From Galerina marginata (lineage: Eukaryota; Basidiomycota; Agaricomycetes; Agaricales; Galerinaceae), in the NCBI GenBank assembly GCA_023014335.1, contig JAECYW010000001.1:1674001-1738000 (forward strand): DNA of 64,000 bases, written 5' to 3'. Both the position numbers and the translations under genes were made by a program. This document shows, in pieces, positions 22,683 to 33,829 of the stretch (positions are counted from its first letter, which is position 1; every line of letters starts with the position of its first letter). The notes under the pieces were generated by a model. It saw only the letters and a program-made list of their open reading frames with translations, had not been told where the DNA came from and did no database searches.

Positions 22683-23936
22683 CTAGTCTAGCGTTATCCG
22701 TATGGACTCGCTTGCTGCTTTCCTTACGCGGTTCATTATAGCGAGACCTTCTCTAGATTCTTCTACCTCTTCAATGAGCATCAGGTGGACACCATCTTTT
22801 TCTAAGCTGAGTAGCCCATTGAACAGATTATGCGCGATCACAGCGGGCTCAGCCAGAGGGCCTAGGGGGAATTGACACCAATTAATACCGTCTAGTGGTC
22901 GGATTTGATCCCAAAACTTGGAATCTGTAGCTGCTAGGACTCCAATTTTCAGCTCCCCCTTAACGGCGGCTTTCTTCCAGGACGATGATATGTAGTCGGA
23001 GAAGTTTGTTGTTGGCTGGTCGCCCGAGAGATTAGGGAGCGTAAGAAGAAGGATAACGGGGACAGAGGGCGAGTAATGACGGTACTTCATTCCTGGAGTT
23101 GTTGGCGCACTTTCTATTTTCTCATCGGCGTAGTCTCGCTTGTGAACCAGAACCTTTGGTATGTTGGCCAGGTCATAAATCTCGTCACACAAGACCTTTT
23201 CTAGGTCTTCCACAGTAATTCCACCAGGCCGCAGAACCCGTATGTTTCCATCGGCATGCAACCCATCTACGACTGTGCTTTCCAGGCCCACTCCACAGGC
23301 TCCGCCGTCGAGTATTAAGCTCACTTTTCCATGCAAGTCTCGGAGAACGTGTTCTGCGCGTGTGGGACTGGGTTTTCCGGAGGTATTGGCACTAGGAGCA
23401 GCGAGAGGTGCATTTGCTACGGCAATCAGTGCTCGAGCGACTGGATGTGAAGGCATTCGAATGGCCACTGTTGATTGGCCTGCTGTGATGATGGTTGGAA
23501 TATTCTCATTGCGTGGAAAGAGAAGGGTTAAGGCTCCTGGCCAGAAATGCTTCATTAGGGCCTTATAGGCTTTTGGAATGACGTATCCCGGGGGAAGAAG
23601 TGAACACAGCATGTTGAAGGAAGAGACGTGAACGATCAGTGGATTGTCGGGAGGTCGTCCTTTGGTCGAGAAGATCTTGGCTGCAGCATTAGCGTCCAGC
23701 GCTAAAGCTCCCAAACCGTAAACAGTTTCCGTCGGGAACACAACGGTTTGCATCTCATTGACAAGCCGATGCGAAGCAGTTTTGAGGGCCTCCAGAGTTT
23801 CTTGGGATGTAATCTGTGGCTCATCAGACGACGGGAAGAACGTTATGCTTGAAGGGTCACATTTAAGGACCTGTGTCGTAAAGTCTACGGTGGCCATATA
23901 TCGAGCATAGATTTGTCGTAGACGAGAGAGGAACAT
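22683..23936 (-). CDS. SUA5: Threonylcarbamoyl-AMP synthase Sua5 (YrdC/TsaC family)
   Basis: Sua5 makes threonylcarbamoyl-AMP from threonine, bicarbonate and ATP, the first step of the universal t6A37 tRNA modification. The gene is a single open exon, rare in this window. The YrdC domain reads VVFPTETVYGLGALALDANA, IFSTKGRPPDNPLIVHVSSF, FWPGALTLLFPR, VAIRMPSHPVARALI and PLAAPSANTSGKPSPTRAEH. The C-terminal Sua5 domain starts after the linker TTPGMKYRHYSPSVPVILLL. Length is about 417 residues, normal for the two-domain form. The first ATG gives MFLSRLRQIYARY, an arginine-rich and acid-free leader. A second in-frame ATG (MATVDFTTQVL) lies 13 codons in, at 23897, so two forms are possible. Confidence 0.94.
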   Translation of the reverse strand: MFLSRLRQIYARYMATVDFTTQVLKCDPSSITFFPSSDEPQITSQETLEALKTASHRLVNEMQTVVFPTETVYGLGALALDANAAAKIFSTKGRPPDNPLIVHVSSFNMLCSLLPPGYVIPKAYKALMKHFWPGALTLLFPRNENIPTIITAGQSTVAIRMPSHPVARALIAVANAPLAAPSANTSGKPSPTRAEHVLRDLHGKVSLILDGGACGVGLESTVVDGLHADGNIRVLRPGGITVEDLEKVLCDEIYDLANIPKVLVHKRDYADEKIESAPTTPGMKYRHYSPSVPVILLLTLPNLSGDQPTTNFSDYISSSWKKAAVKGELKIGVLAATDSKFWDQIRPLDGINWCQFPLGPLAEPAVIAHNLFNGLLSLEKDGVHLMLIEEVEESREGLAIMNRVRKAASESIRITLD

Positions 23937-24200
23937 GGAAGTTGGAAAAACGACGGGACTCTTAATTTCACTCCTCTGATTTGTTGGTCTCTGTTTACGC
24001 AATGCGCTAACAATAGCAGACGACGACGACGCTCACTGACTACAGCCTGAGGTTTGCGACCGAGATGAGACACAACATAATATTATAAACGAGGGCATGA
24101 AAATTGCGTTCGTCTATCCCGAGTCTATGGGGCGGGACTTCGCCAAATCCTAGATACTAGGACGGACACAGGCGAAGGGGAATGGATTCATGTGTGGGAC

Positions 24201-24614
24201 TCATGTCTCTTTATGTGTAATCGGCATATCCAGTCCAACTCTCCGTGCAGTTGCCTTGATTCTCTCCTCGGCAGTTAGATCGAACAGGGAATTGTACCTT
24301 TCCAGAAGCCGCTATAGAAACTTTCGTCAGCGACGGGGTTTGAAGAATGTCGCGTACTGGAGCAATTCGTACCTTGTGTTCTCGTTGGGCTCGAATGAAG
24401 AGCACTGCATTTTGTAAATCCATCTGAGCACGAGCATTGTCCTTCTCGGCAATGGATCGGAAGTGCGCGATGATGGTTTTATTGACTTTTCGAGGTGGAG
24501 CTATCTGGCAAAGAGTTAGACGCGATATCCCTATTCTAGCAACAAAGGTACACGCACTGACCGCCTGAGCTCGCGCAGGAGCCCACGGTAAAGAGTAGCG
24601 CGCTCAGAGGCCAT
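24201..24614 (-). CDS. FMC1: Fmc1-like LYR-motif mitochondrial assembly factor
   Basis: Fmc1 belongs to the complex-1-LYR-like family and assists F1-ATPase assembly in the mitochondrial matrix. Exon 1 encodes MASERATLYRGLLRELRRSV with the LYR signature. Exon 2 reads APPRKVNKTIIAHFRSIAEK through MDLQNAVLFIRAQREHK. Exon 3 is RLLERYNSLFDLTAEERIKA ending GLDMPITHKET. The total is about 105 residues, two introns, one frame. An ATG at 24725 lies upstream in the same frame and would add a 37-residue arginine-rich, acid-free leader (MRRLWQQQARSAHVIRNLAF), which looks like a mitochondrial presequence. I chose the inner start because family members begin just before LYR. Confidence 0.83.
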
Positions 24615-25040
24615 CGCAAGTCGCGTCAATAGCAAGAACGGCGCCCGTCCGATGCGCTTGACGAAAAAGGCAAGGTTACGAATCACGTGCGCGGACCGGG
24701 CTTGTTGCTGCCACAAACGCCGCATGGCCTTGAGCGTCCAATTGTACGCTTAGTCCACTGGTTTCTGCCTTAGAAGTCAATTCCTGGGCCACAGAAGCTG
24801 CTCATCTGGCGCATTGTTCGCTCAAATTGCTTGCGGTGATGTTGGGATCATGGAAAAAAGGGGCCATGGATTGGAATGGGAGGGGGGAATGTCGCGCCGT
24901 GCCATCACTCCTCGCATTGGCCAAATTGCCAATCGATATAAAGTGGCAGAGCTCAGAACTCTTCCTCCGTCACTCCACCCCCGACTTTCCTCCGCCTCCG
25001 CTGCCCATAGACGCGTCATTTCCGTGTTTCATCAAGTGCC
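24615..25040. promoter_or_regulatory. Divergent promoter region, FMC1 / RRM gene
   Basis: A 426-bp gap, partly covered by the possible FMC1 leader up to 24725. It contains a CCAAT motif near 24928-24933 and a TATAAAG box at 24937-24943 in front of the RRM gene. Confidence 0.45.
24937..24943 (+). promoter_or_regulatory. TATA box of the RRM gene
   Basis: TATAAAG preceded by CCAAT sequences, about 98 bp before the ATG. Confidence 0.45.
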
Positions 25041-26005
25041 ATGCGTATCGTCTGCCCCGGCTCGACCTCTCAACTCTCCACAGAGGCACCGCCCGCGCCA
25101 TCCAACATCGTGAGCAGTAGTAGTACTTTGGCGGTCCGCCGTGTTCATTACACTTACCACCGTTCCAGAAACGCGCCAATGCCGCGCACACAAACAACCC
25201 GGGCAAGCGTGTTCGAGTTACTCATGATCAGCGAAACATTAGAATCAGCCATGTCCAAGACGCCAAGAAGAAGAATGATATCAAACAGAAGGTCCAGGCT
25301 CGCGGTAAACACAACGAAATCAACTTCGTCTTCGTCGGGAATGTGAGTCCTTCGTTCGTCTTATCCGTGCTTGTAAATGGACCCGACCGCCACAGCTGCA
25401 ATCACACATCACTGAACAACGCCTCGCGAGCTTCTTCAGTGATTGTGGTCATATAACTCAAGTCATTATCCGCTGCAGCCAGGGACAACCGGTCACGATC
25501 GCTGTCCCTAAAGATGCCCGTTCAGATAGAGATTTGCAATACGCTACTATTCAATTCCATGATCCTCATTCTGTTAGGAAGGCTATCGCGTATCATGGCA
25601 AAGACCTCGATGGCTGCCAATTAGTCGTATGTGGCGTCATTTCCTCTTGTGTACGCTCATCGTTAATAATTACCCAAGGTGTCTATGTCTGCCGCTGATC
25701 TTCCCGAGGTCAGCGAAATAGTTCGAAGTAGGTCGTTTATTTCATAGTTTCCAGCCCTTCCTAATATCAGAACGCTAGCTCACATAAACAGAATTCGCCA
25801 AATTAACGCAAGACCCGTTCCTCCAAACCGATTTAAACCAATCAGGTCCTCTTCTCATTCTTCTGAAGTAGGACGCGACTGAGCTGAGATTTCTCTTTGC
25901 AGGCCTCTCGCTGCTAACGATACCGAACGATTCCTTGACTTTCGCACTTCGAAAAATGACCGGTTTCGCTTTTTTGGATTGTCTTTTGGAAAATCTGTCG
26001 TGTAG
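25041..26005 (+). CDS. RRM-type RNA-binding protein, unidentified
   Basis: Exon 1 encodes MRIVCPGSTSQLSTEAPPAP. It splices to a basic segment, KRANAAHTNNPGKRVRVTHD and VQDAKKKNDIKQKVQARGKH. One RRM follows, with RNP2-like INFVFVGNLQSHITEQRLAS and RNP1-like YATIQFHDPHSVRKAIAYHG at about residues 80-165. After the RRM the protein reads VSMSAADLPEVSEIVRKFAK and ends LLTIPNDSLTFALRKMTGF before TAG. Four or five short introns join in one frame, giving roughly 235 residues. I do not recognise the orthologue. Lysine-rich flanks suggest a nuclear RNA-binding protein. Confidence 0.72.
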
Positions 26006-26461
26006 ATGCTCACCTATGATTCCGTTAAAATAATGACGGTTATCTTATTTCATTCATTTATTCGCGTTCACGAATGGTCAATGACGAATTATAACGTATA
26101 CGCTCCTTACTGTTGTATTATTTCCTAGGTTATCTTTTCTATATATATACTTCATAAAAAAGGCGTGATGTGGATTGTAAACGTTTTGACGGTACATTGT
26201 CACATCAAACAGGCAACGTTGGCGGATAGCAGCTTCCCCTTTGACGCTACTGTTGGTTTCGCTATCGCAGCGAATTTTCATCAGTCTGCAGTCAAACGAC
26301 TGTTGTCTGCATGGAATTTGCCTAGTTACATACTCACGTTCACCTTGAAAGCTCGCAACGGTCATTATCTCCACCCTGCTCACTTGTCTTGCTTACTAAC
26401 CTGCATCCTAGACAGTCCTCTCAAGCTGTTCTCTTGGTTGTCTCCTTCGTAGTCTCCAGCC
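26006..26461. promoter_or_regulatory. Upstream region of the DEAD-box-like gene
   Basis: About 456 bp between two plus-strand genes. It includes an A/T-rich TATATATATAC run near 26141-26151, some 310 bp before the next ATG. No gene is seen. Confidence 0.4.
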
Positions 26462-29400
26462 ATGGCGAGGAGCGCCGCTCTGAACCCTGCTTCCATGCCG
26501 TTCTTTCCCGGAGGTCTTCGCGGCAGCGACGACGAACGAGGCAATGGTGTGGGTTTTGGGCAGCAGGTTTTCCGCGAGCACGATCGAAGTTCGCTTTCTT
26601 CCCACTCGGTTTCGCCCTCGGACTACCGTTCGGTCAGATCTTCTCCCAGCCCTCCGCAAGGCAGAGCTCAGGATCCCCGACACCAGCCTTCTCCAGGGCC
26701 GCGCGACAGCCAGCGCCAGTCGCCGACTATCCGTCAGACAGATGCAGGCAAGCCTTATCCAGCCATTGAAACACGACCTATCAGAGAAGGCAGCATTTTG
26801 GGTACTTTGGACACTTTGCCGGAGAGAGAGGACACTCAATCTCCAGAACAGGAAGATGAAGACCAAGCCCCTGAGAGTGGACATCAAACACCGGGATCTT
26901 CGTTTTACTCGTTGCAGCAGCAGCAAGGTCGCGAACGCTTACCGACGCTCCCATTTACGTTGAACCACCCTACGGGATCCATCTCGGGTGTCCCGTACAC
27001 TTCTGCTTCGCCAGTGTCTTCCCATGATTCCAACAGCCGCGCGACACCGGCGATGGACCCTCTGGCGCAAAATTTCGAGTCACAGTTGAAATCGTCACCA
27101 ATGGTTCACGACATCCTGGATCGGCTTGTCCGATGCGAGTATACTACCCGTGAAATTCAGCGCGACCTTGGCGACATCAATCGTAAAGTCAACTTGTTGG
27201 TCGAACGGGCGCTCGGTGTCAATAGCCAGCCAGAGTTCAAAGACCCATTTGCTAGCAATTCCGCGTCATCGTTCAATAGGTCTCGACCATCCATTGGGAA
27301 CATTGCTCCTAACCAAGCTGCCAATACAGACGATATAACGTCCATCTCACAACGACTGAACACGTTGACATCATCTGTCGGACAATTGCTTGCACTTCAA
27401 ACACAGCAAATGCAGCAAACGAACGTGTCAGATGGGCGTAATAACTCAGTCATCAGCCTGAATACCCCGCAAATGGAACTGGCGCCGAATCAGACCATGT
27501 CTCCGTCCGGAATGTCTAACAACACAGGGATGCTCGGACATGGCTTGCCAAACCGCCCAGATTTGAGGCCCGCCCCTCGCCATCCTAACCCTCCCATGCG
27601 CACTTGGTCGGCTGGCAACTTAGATCTCCCAGTCCGTCCCTCCGACCAAGGTTTAGGCAGGCAAGAAGGTATTCTCCGCGACAAGCGCCGATCAGTCTCA
27701 GGATTACTTCGACGAGACTCCTCTGGTGTAAGTGCATTGAATTTTGAGCTCAATTTCTGGTCTAATGTCATTGATATATTTTCCAGATTATTGATCCCCA
27801 AGCAGAGAACTGGGCTGGAGGCTCTCGGGATAATGGTCCCATGGTTTCCAAGTGGGAGCAACTTGCTTTGGCTCCTGAATTGCTTAGGTCTCTTGGAAAG
27901 TTTGGGTAAGTCGGTTTGAATATTTTCTTGTTACTCGACGTGATCTCGTTTTTGTATTAGTGTTGGACCCCCGAACAAGATTCAACAGCGAGCGTTACCC
28001 TTTCTCCTCCGAGGGGCTGACATCATTGCCCAAGCACCCCCGACCCAGGAGCGCATTGCCGCCTACGTAATCCCTGCAATTCAAGTCGCGGTGACTAACA
28101 TGGGCACCCGCCCAAATCGTGGTCCCATAGTTATCATGGTCTCGACTACAGTCGACCAGGCTACCCAAGCGCAGCGTATGATCAGGGATTTAGGTGGACC
28201 CATCGGTGTCAAGTCTGCCCTTGGAGTTGGAACTACGACAGCTGGTAACGATCTGACCCAAGAACTGCGACTTCTTCAACAAAACATGCCCCACATCATC
28301 TGCGGAACCCCGCAAAAACTTCACGCTCTTTTCACGTCTCCCGGTGGACTTGCTGGATCAGAAGTACGATTCCTTGTCCTTGATGAAGTTGATCAGTTGA
28401 TTGCCCGAAACCTTCATGAATTTGTGTTTAACATTGTAAAATTACTGCCTCCTCCACGCTCTCGTCCCCTTCCTACCAGTACTCCAACTGTTACGAGCCC
28501 GACCCCTGGCCTGCCTGGCCCCTCTTCTCAAACCACGTTTACTTCACCATTTGAACCAGGAAACCCAATCATTCCTCCATTCCAAGTTTCCAGCTCGGGC
28601 CGCAGGTTTTCTGCTGCAGTACCCTCGCCCAGTCCAGTTGACCCGACTACACCGACGCCGACTTCTTCCCAGCCCATCGAACGCCAGACTGCATTGTTCT
28701 CCAATACAGTCCCTCAGGATGTTCTCAATCTCGCATCTGCCATCCAACTTCGGGAACCTGTCAGAGTTCTCGTCCGTCGCGACGGTAATGTCGCAAATCC
28801 AGAAGCTAGTCAAGGATCTCGTGGTTTGCGTCAATTCTATCTTTACTTGGCCTTTACGGCGGGTGGGAGGTCGGACCCCATGGCATCCACGGCTGGTGGT
28901 GGGTTGGGCATAATCGGTTCGGGAAGAAGCGCTTCCAGCGCCGAAACAACCCAAGCACGCGAGTGGAAACTGGACGCTCTTGCTGATATATTCGATGACG
29001 TGGAGGTGACTCAAGCCATTGTCTATGTCGGTGGTATGACCGCGCTTGATTCAGTGGTGTATAAGCTTGCAAGTCGCGGCTTAGAAGCCATCCCTCTTGT
29101 TAGTTGACCTTTACTCCCACCATATACTTACTAATGCCACGTCTACAGCATGGTGATATGAATTCTGTGACCAGAGGAACTGCCTTGAACAAATTCCGGA
29201 CATCCTCTTCGGTCGTTGTAAGGCAGCCCAGCGCGAAAGTTTTGGTTGTTTACGATGTTCAGTTAAAGAGTAATGAAGTCCCACATGTTCCTCTTGTCAT
29301 CAATTATGGTATTTCTGTTTTCTTCATCCTAGCGCCCCGTTTAGAGCTCATGTCGTTCTGTAGATCTCCCAAAAGCTGTGGAGGAATACTCCAATAGGTC

Positions 29401-29721
29401 AGCCATTGCAATGAACCGTGGATCTCCCCTTACTGAGACCCTCCACTTATTAGGGTTTCCTCTGCAATCGCTTCTGCCTATTCACGGGCTGGTGTCGTTG
29501 TGAATTTTGTGACTGCTACTGGCGGAGACGTTGAAATGTTGCGATCTATAGAATGTTACTACAAGTGAGTTTCTTTCCGTTGCCTTCAAGGACCATGTCT
29601 AACCGACAACCTATCAGAATCAAATGCGTAAGCTTGATTCCTTATATGCCTTGAGATATTTATTCAACCGTTTATTTTCTTCCAGCCTGAAGTTCCCATG
29701 AGTCTCCGTGACATTGTTTAA
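26462..29721 (+). CDS. Large DEAD-box-like protein with degenerate helicase motifs (putative pseudo-helicase)
   Basis: An N-terminal half of about 420 residues is Ser/Pro/Gln-rich and low in order. It has one predicted coiled stretch (EYTTREIQRDLGDINRKVNL). The C-terminal half follows the eIF4A/FAL1 layout: NKIQQRALPFLLRGADIIAQ in place of the Q motif and motif I, then IICGTPQKLHAL (Ib), VLDEVDQL (II), TALFSNTVPQDVL (III), AIVYVGGMTALDSVV (IV) and VINYDLPKAVEEYSNR near V-VI. Motif I lacks the GKT P-loop (AQAPPTQERI), motif III is SNT, and motif VI has lost HRxGRxxR (NRVSSAIASAYSRAG). The frame is intact through all introns to TAA, so the gene is not simply decayed. RNA binding without ATP hydrolysis is an inference. 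Confidence 0.82.
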
Positions 29722-29968
29722 ATAGCGACCTTACGTGTTCTTGTATCATTACTGTGCATCCTCGTGTTTCCATCCGTGTTTCCATCACCCCTGTTGTTTC
29801 TTGCTAAAGTGCACTATCTCTTTGGTGTTCTATACCCTTACATAGCACCCACATTGCCTCTATTCCCAGATGTTTCCTTACTGTTTTTGTTTGGTGTAGT
29901 CATTCGTCTCATACACACTGTATAAGCATGTCTCCTTTTCGTATTTTTAGTTAAATAGTTGGAGTTGT

Positions 29969-32900
29969 CTAATTCGAACTCAATCGAACTTTTATGATCC
30001 TCAATGTACCATCTTCACTACATGTTGCCAATTCTTGATTGTTAGTGGTCGACGGCCGCCAGGCCATACGATGGATGTGGTCAACGTGAGCTAGCCTTTC
30101 CAAAGAAATGACATCTTAGAGCCGACGACAACGTTTTGAACAACTTACTTTGAATTTATGGTCTCGTCCTGCCGCCACTCCGTCGAAGCCGAGGATTCTG
30201 AATAAATCAATATTTCACCATTCTCTAGCCCGATTGCCAACCGCCTGTGAAGAAGTAAGTGCTATCCCGCGCTAACCAGATGAAATCGAACCTTCTTCCT
30301 TCTTCCCTAGGAGCAAATGCAACTGCTGTGGCGGGCTGTGGGGTCTTGATAGTCATGACAGTTTTCCAATTAGTATCCACCTGCTGCCATATTTTGGCCT
30401 AAGGCGTCGTTTCAGCTCATAAACCAAGGCAGAACTGTTGATCTCACGGTCTTGTCCCGAGATGCCGTCGCGAATAAATCTCCTTCGGCTGACCATCCAC
30501 AATCCCATATTATGCGTCCATGCGATTTATCAGCGGCAACAGGTGTATAACCTTGTCCAAGGTCAGTGTTGAAAAACATCTGAGCAAAATATTTACCTCC
30601 AGCGTCTTGGGCTTTAAAAAGCCTCCAAGATCGGTCCCTTGAGACAGTCAGAATATATTTATCGTCAGGGCTGAAGGCTATTCGCGTCACTGTCAGAATG
30701 TGTCCAGCTAAAGGTTCTCCGACTGGCTTGAACGTCCTCGTGTCGTATACGCGAACGACAGCATGTTCCACGCTACTCGACTTGCAAGCTGAGGCCAGGA
30801 GCATCCTCGAGTTGGAGATGCCTAATGTTATAGACTATTAAAATAAATGGTACGCCAGTAGTGAGATTTGTGCAAGTGCCAACCTCATAACCATGACCGA
30901 ACACTTTCTCCGTCTCTGGCCATAGGGTTATCGAGGCCAATTCACCTTCAAACGGACGCCGTGAAAGATTTGTTTCTCCGACAAGTTCCCGGGGACCTTC
31001 AAGCACCTCTCAAGGACAAGGTTTGACAGTCTAAAAGATAAGCCTTACCCTCGTTTATCGCCTTATTCGATAGCCCTAGAGGAGGTACGTTCGCGGCTAC
31101 AGGCCGTTTATGCTGATGGCGATATATCAGTGTATGGTTGCAAATAAGGGACTGGGTGTGAACCTCCTCTTCCAAAAATCGAGCGACCCCAAGTTGTTCC
31201 GCCAACTCTACAAAACCTCGAGGAGCTTCGAACACACGCAAGACCTTCTCATCCGCTATGCTAGCAAACTTCAAGGGGTCGATGAACACCACATTTAGCA
31301 GGTCGTAGCCATGGACCTGTGGACGAGCAATTTCATGCCAGGGTTGAACTTGACTTGCAGAGCTGGTATGCACAGGTGCATGTATTCGGGTAGTTTGATC
31401 TATGCTGGAATTTTCATGATTGTTGATTAGCGATAACGGAAGGATTTACAACAGTCTCGTACCCAGTCGATATGAGATATTTACCGTCAGGACTCCAATC
31501 AATGCCCTTTATATGTCCGTTGTGTCCAGTAATTGCTCCGACTTCCTTCCAAGTTTCATTTGATATATGTTTTCCCGATGAAGAGCAAGTCCATCTTCGC
31601 CAACCTCCAGCCCATCCCCATGCTAATGCTTCGTTTCCATCACGAGCCCATAAACCACCAACAAAGCCGCCAAGCCTTTGGCCACCAACATCTCCGAACC
31701 GTTGACGATTGATCCATATCGAGGAGGAACCCTCGCTGGAAGGTGACCACAGAATGACCGACGAATCTGTAGATGTTGATAGCAGAGTAGGTGCTGCTGC
31801 GTCGCGGCGCCAAGACATCGATGTAACCCCCGCGTCGTGGCCGACGAGAAGAGCATCGAAAGTCACAGAAAATTGCTGGGAGCTGTAGGATTAAATGTTA
31901 AGGGAGATAAGAATGGCGAACAGTAATCGAAGGCAGGCCTTTCTGTGCTTGTTTTGACTGTCATAACATGATGTTTAAGTGAAATTTGTCGACCGCCTTC
32001 CTCACTTTCTCCAAGGTCGCCAAGAGATGCCTCAAAATCGTCCAGAAGTTGGTCGATTGGTTGGGAAAATACGGCCTCCTGCGTACTGCTCGTCTCCTTC
32101 TTCCAAGGTTCGATGTTCCAAAGCCTTATAGTGGCATCCTGTGATCCAGAAGCTAGTATCAGAGGTTGATCGTCTGTTTCTGAGTGCTTGAAAGCTAGAC
32201 TACGGATCCAATCTTCATGGCCAGCCAAAGTAGCTGTTTGAACAAACTGAAAAAATAAAAACATTAGTCAAATTTCGGAAGGGGTATAAACATGGGGAAA
32301 ATGCACAAACCTGTTCATCTGAGCAGACCCAGAGTCGGACTTGGGCATCAGTTCCGGCCACCGCCAAGAGAGAGGCTTTTGGGATATAAGAACATCATAG
32401 GATGCAATAGAGGAATAAACGCAGACCATTTGTTTGCGGAAGGTGAGCAAGGGCCGATGTTAGAGGGAACTTGCCCTTCAAGTCAATCGTCTGCGACACG
32501 ACTATATCATCTGTAGAAGAAGCTCAAGTTTTCCAAAAGAAAAAAGAAGAAAAGGTAAAGCAACCTTTGTCATTCCCTTCATTGAATTTCCAGATTTTTA
32601 CAGACGAATCTGAGGAGCCCGTGACGATCCGAGAGCCCTGGACACAGAGCGTCGAGATTGATTTAGAATGAGCTTGAATCGTCGACGTGATGTTCCACTG
32701 AACGTAGAGCAATTCGTCAGGCTAGCCGGATTAATGGGACAAGCCTTGCCTGCCTGAAATGATTGCATTTTCCATGAACTCAGCATTCCCGTATCAGTCG
32801 CAGATATCAAGATATTGTTGGCCAAAAATTTGACGCAAGTTATCAAGCCGTGGTACCCTGGCAAAGTTTCTGAAACTCCAGCATCGCTCGAGCCCTAGAC

Positions 32901-33070
32901 CTGTAAGAAAAAGTTTTTAATTTTAAGCCCAAATGCAAACTTACATCGAGATCCCAGAGAGCTACTAAACGTGAAGAACCGAAGGCAATCAGGGAAGACG
33001 AGGGCGAGACATCTGCAGCGGGGCTGAAGCGGTTGCAGGCAGCTGAGACGTAGATTATACTGCTCGACAT
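29969..33070 (-). CDS. ELP2: Elongator complex subunit Elp2 (WD40 repeats)
   Basis: Elp2 is a double WD40-propeller subunit of Elongator, which modifies wobble uridines in tRNA. The start MSSSIIYVSAACNRFSPAAD opens the first propeller (IAFGSSRLVALWDLD). Diagnostic blocks are GHEDWIRSLAFKHS, LASGSQDATIRLWNIEPWK, then LGGFVGGLWARDGNEALAWG and WAGGWRRWTCSSSGKHISNE. Further on come GHNGHIKGIDWSPDGKYLIS, VHGYDLLNVVFIDPLKFASI and IAFSPDDKYILTVSRDRSWR. The C-terminus HRMAWRPSTTNNQELATCSE closes the second propeller. Around fifteen short introns interrupt it. It diverges from the holo-ACP synthase gene with 222 bp between the starts. tRNA links with SUA5 10 kb away are coincidental as far as I can see. 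Confidence 0.92.
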
Positions 33071-33292
33071 TCAGGTTCGACTTCGGGACTTCCACGAGTC
33101 CAGTATTTATGCTTCAATGCTTGTCGATTCTCGAAACGTCCTGTTGATTTTTGGAAAAGGCGAGCCGACACGATTGCCCAAAATGATGGGATTGAGCGCG
33201 TTTGCTTGGTAACTACCCCCGAACCAAACTTCGGAACCATCTCCTCGGCGGCTCGGCCGGGCCTCCAACTGTTTTGCTTGTTCGTGCATTCT

Positions 33293-33740
33293 ATGACAAT
33301 TCTTGGAATAGGCGTTGACCTCGTTCATGTACCTCGAATAGCAGCTCTTTTGAGTCGCAGGAAACCTGACCGGTTTGCCTCTCGGATACTCAGCAAGCAG
33401 GAATATGCCCAATGGCAAGCTCTAGGCATCTTTTCTGATCGCATTCAATTCCTGGCAGTCCGGTAATGAGAGCTGCTTTATTCTGTGCCATCTATTCACC
33501 TGTGGCCTTTTTAACAGATGGAGTGTAAAGGAGGCGGCATACAAAGCAATGTACCCTGCTATTCAACTTTCATGGAAGGAAATCACCTACCATAGCACGT
33601 CAACTCTGGGGCAAAAGCCATTCATTATTTACCACCCCCTCGCCGCTGAAAACACGAAAAAGGTCGGTAGGACACATGTATCCGTTAGTCACGATGGGGA
33701 ATATGTGTATTCGTCTGTCTTGGTTGAAGGTGCGACCTGA
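33293..33740 (+). CDS. PPT2: Holo-[acyl-carrier-protein] synthase, mitochondrial type (Ppt2-like)
   Basis: An AcpS-type phosphopantetheinyl transferase that attaches the CoA-derived arm to acyl carrier protein, in fungi the mitochondrial ACP. It begins MTILGIGVDLVHVPRIAALL with the Asp of the GVDLV motif. It continues FASRILSKQEYAQW and, after one intron, RWSVKEAAYKAMYPAIQLSW, whose WSVKEAAYKA holds the Mg-binding Glu. It ends VGRTHVSVSHDGEYVYSSVL. About 130 residues, the normal AcpS length. A decayed copy of its 5' half occurs 2.05 kb downstream (35337-35452), showing that this gene was once part of a tandem duplication. Confidence 0.9.
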
Positions 33741-33829
33741 GCCTATATTTTGGAACTCCAAACTGACAGTACACGACGTAGAGCCGCTAGGATGCGAGTC
33801 ATAAACTGTGCCATTGTAGACACCATCAA

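Noticed and set aside
26408..26926. 172-codon minus-strand open frame opposite the DEAD-box-like gene
   Set aside because: Arg/Ser-rich composition is typical of an antisense shadow; the plus-strand frame is the conserved one.
28544..29014. 156-codon minus-strand open frame in the DEAD-box-like gene
   Set aside because: Antisense shadow of a long coding exon without motifs.
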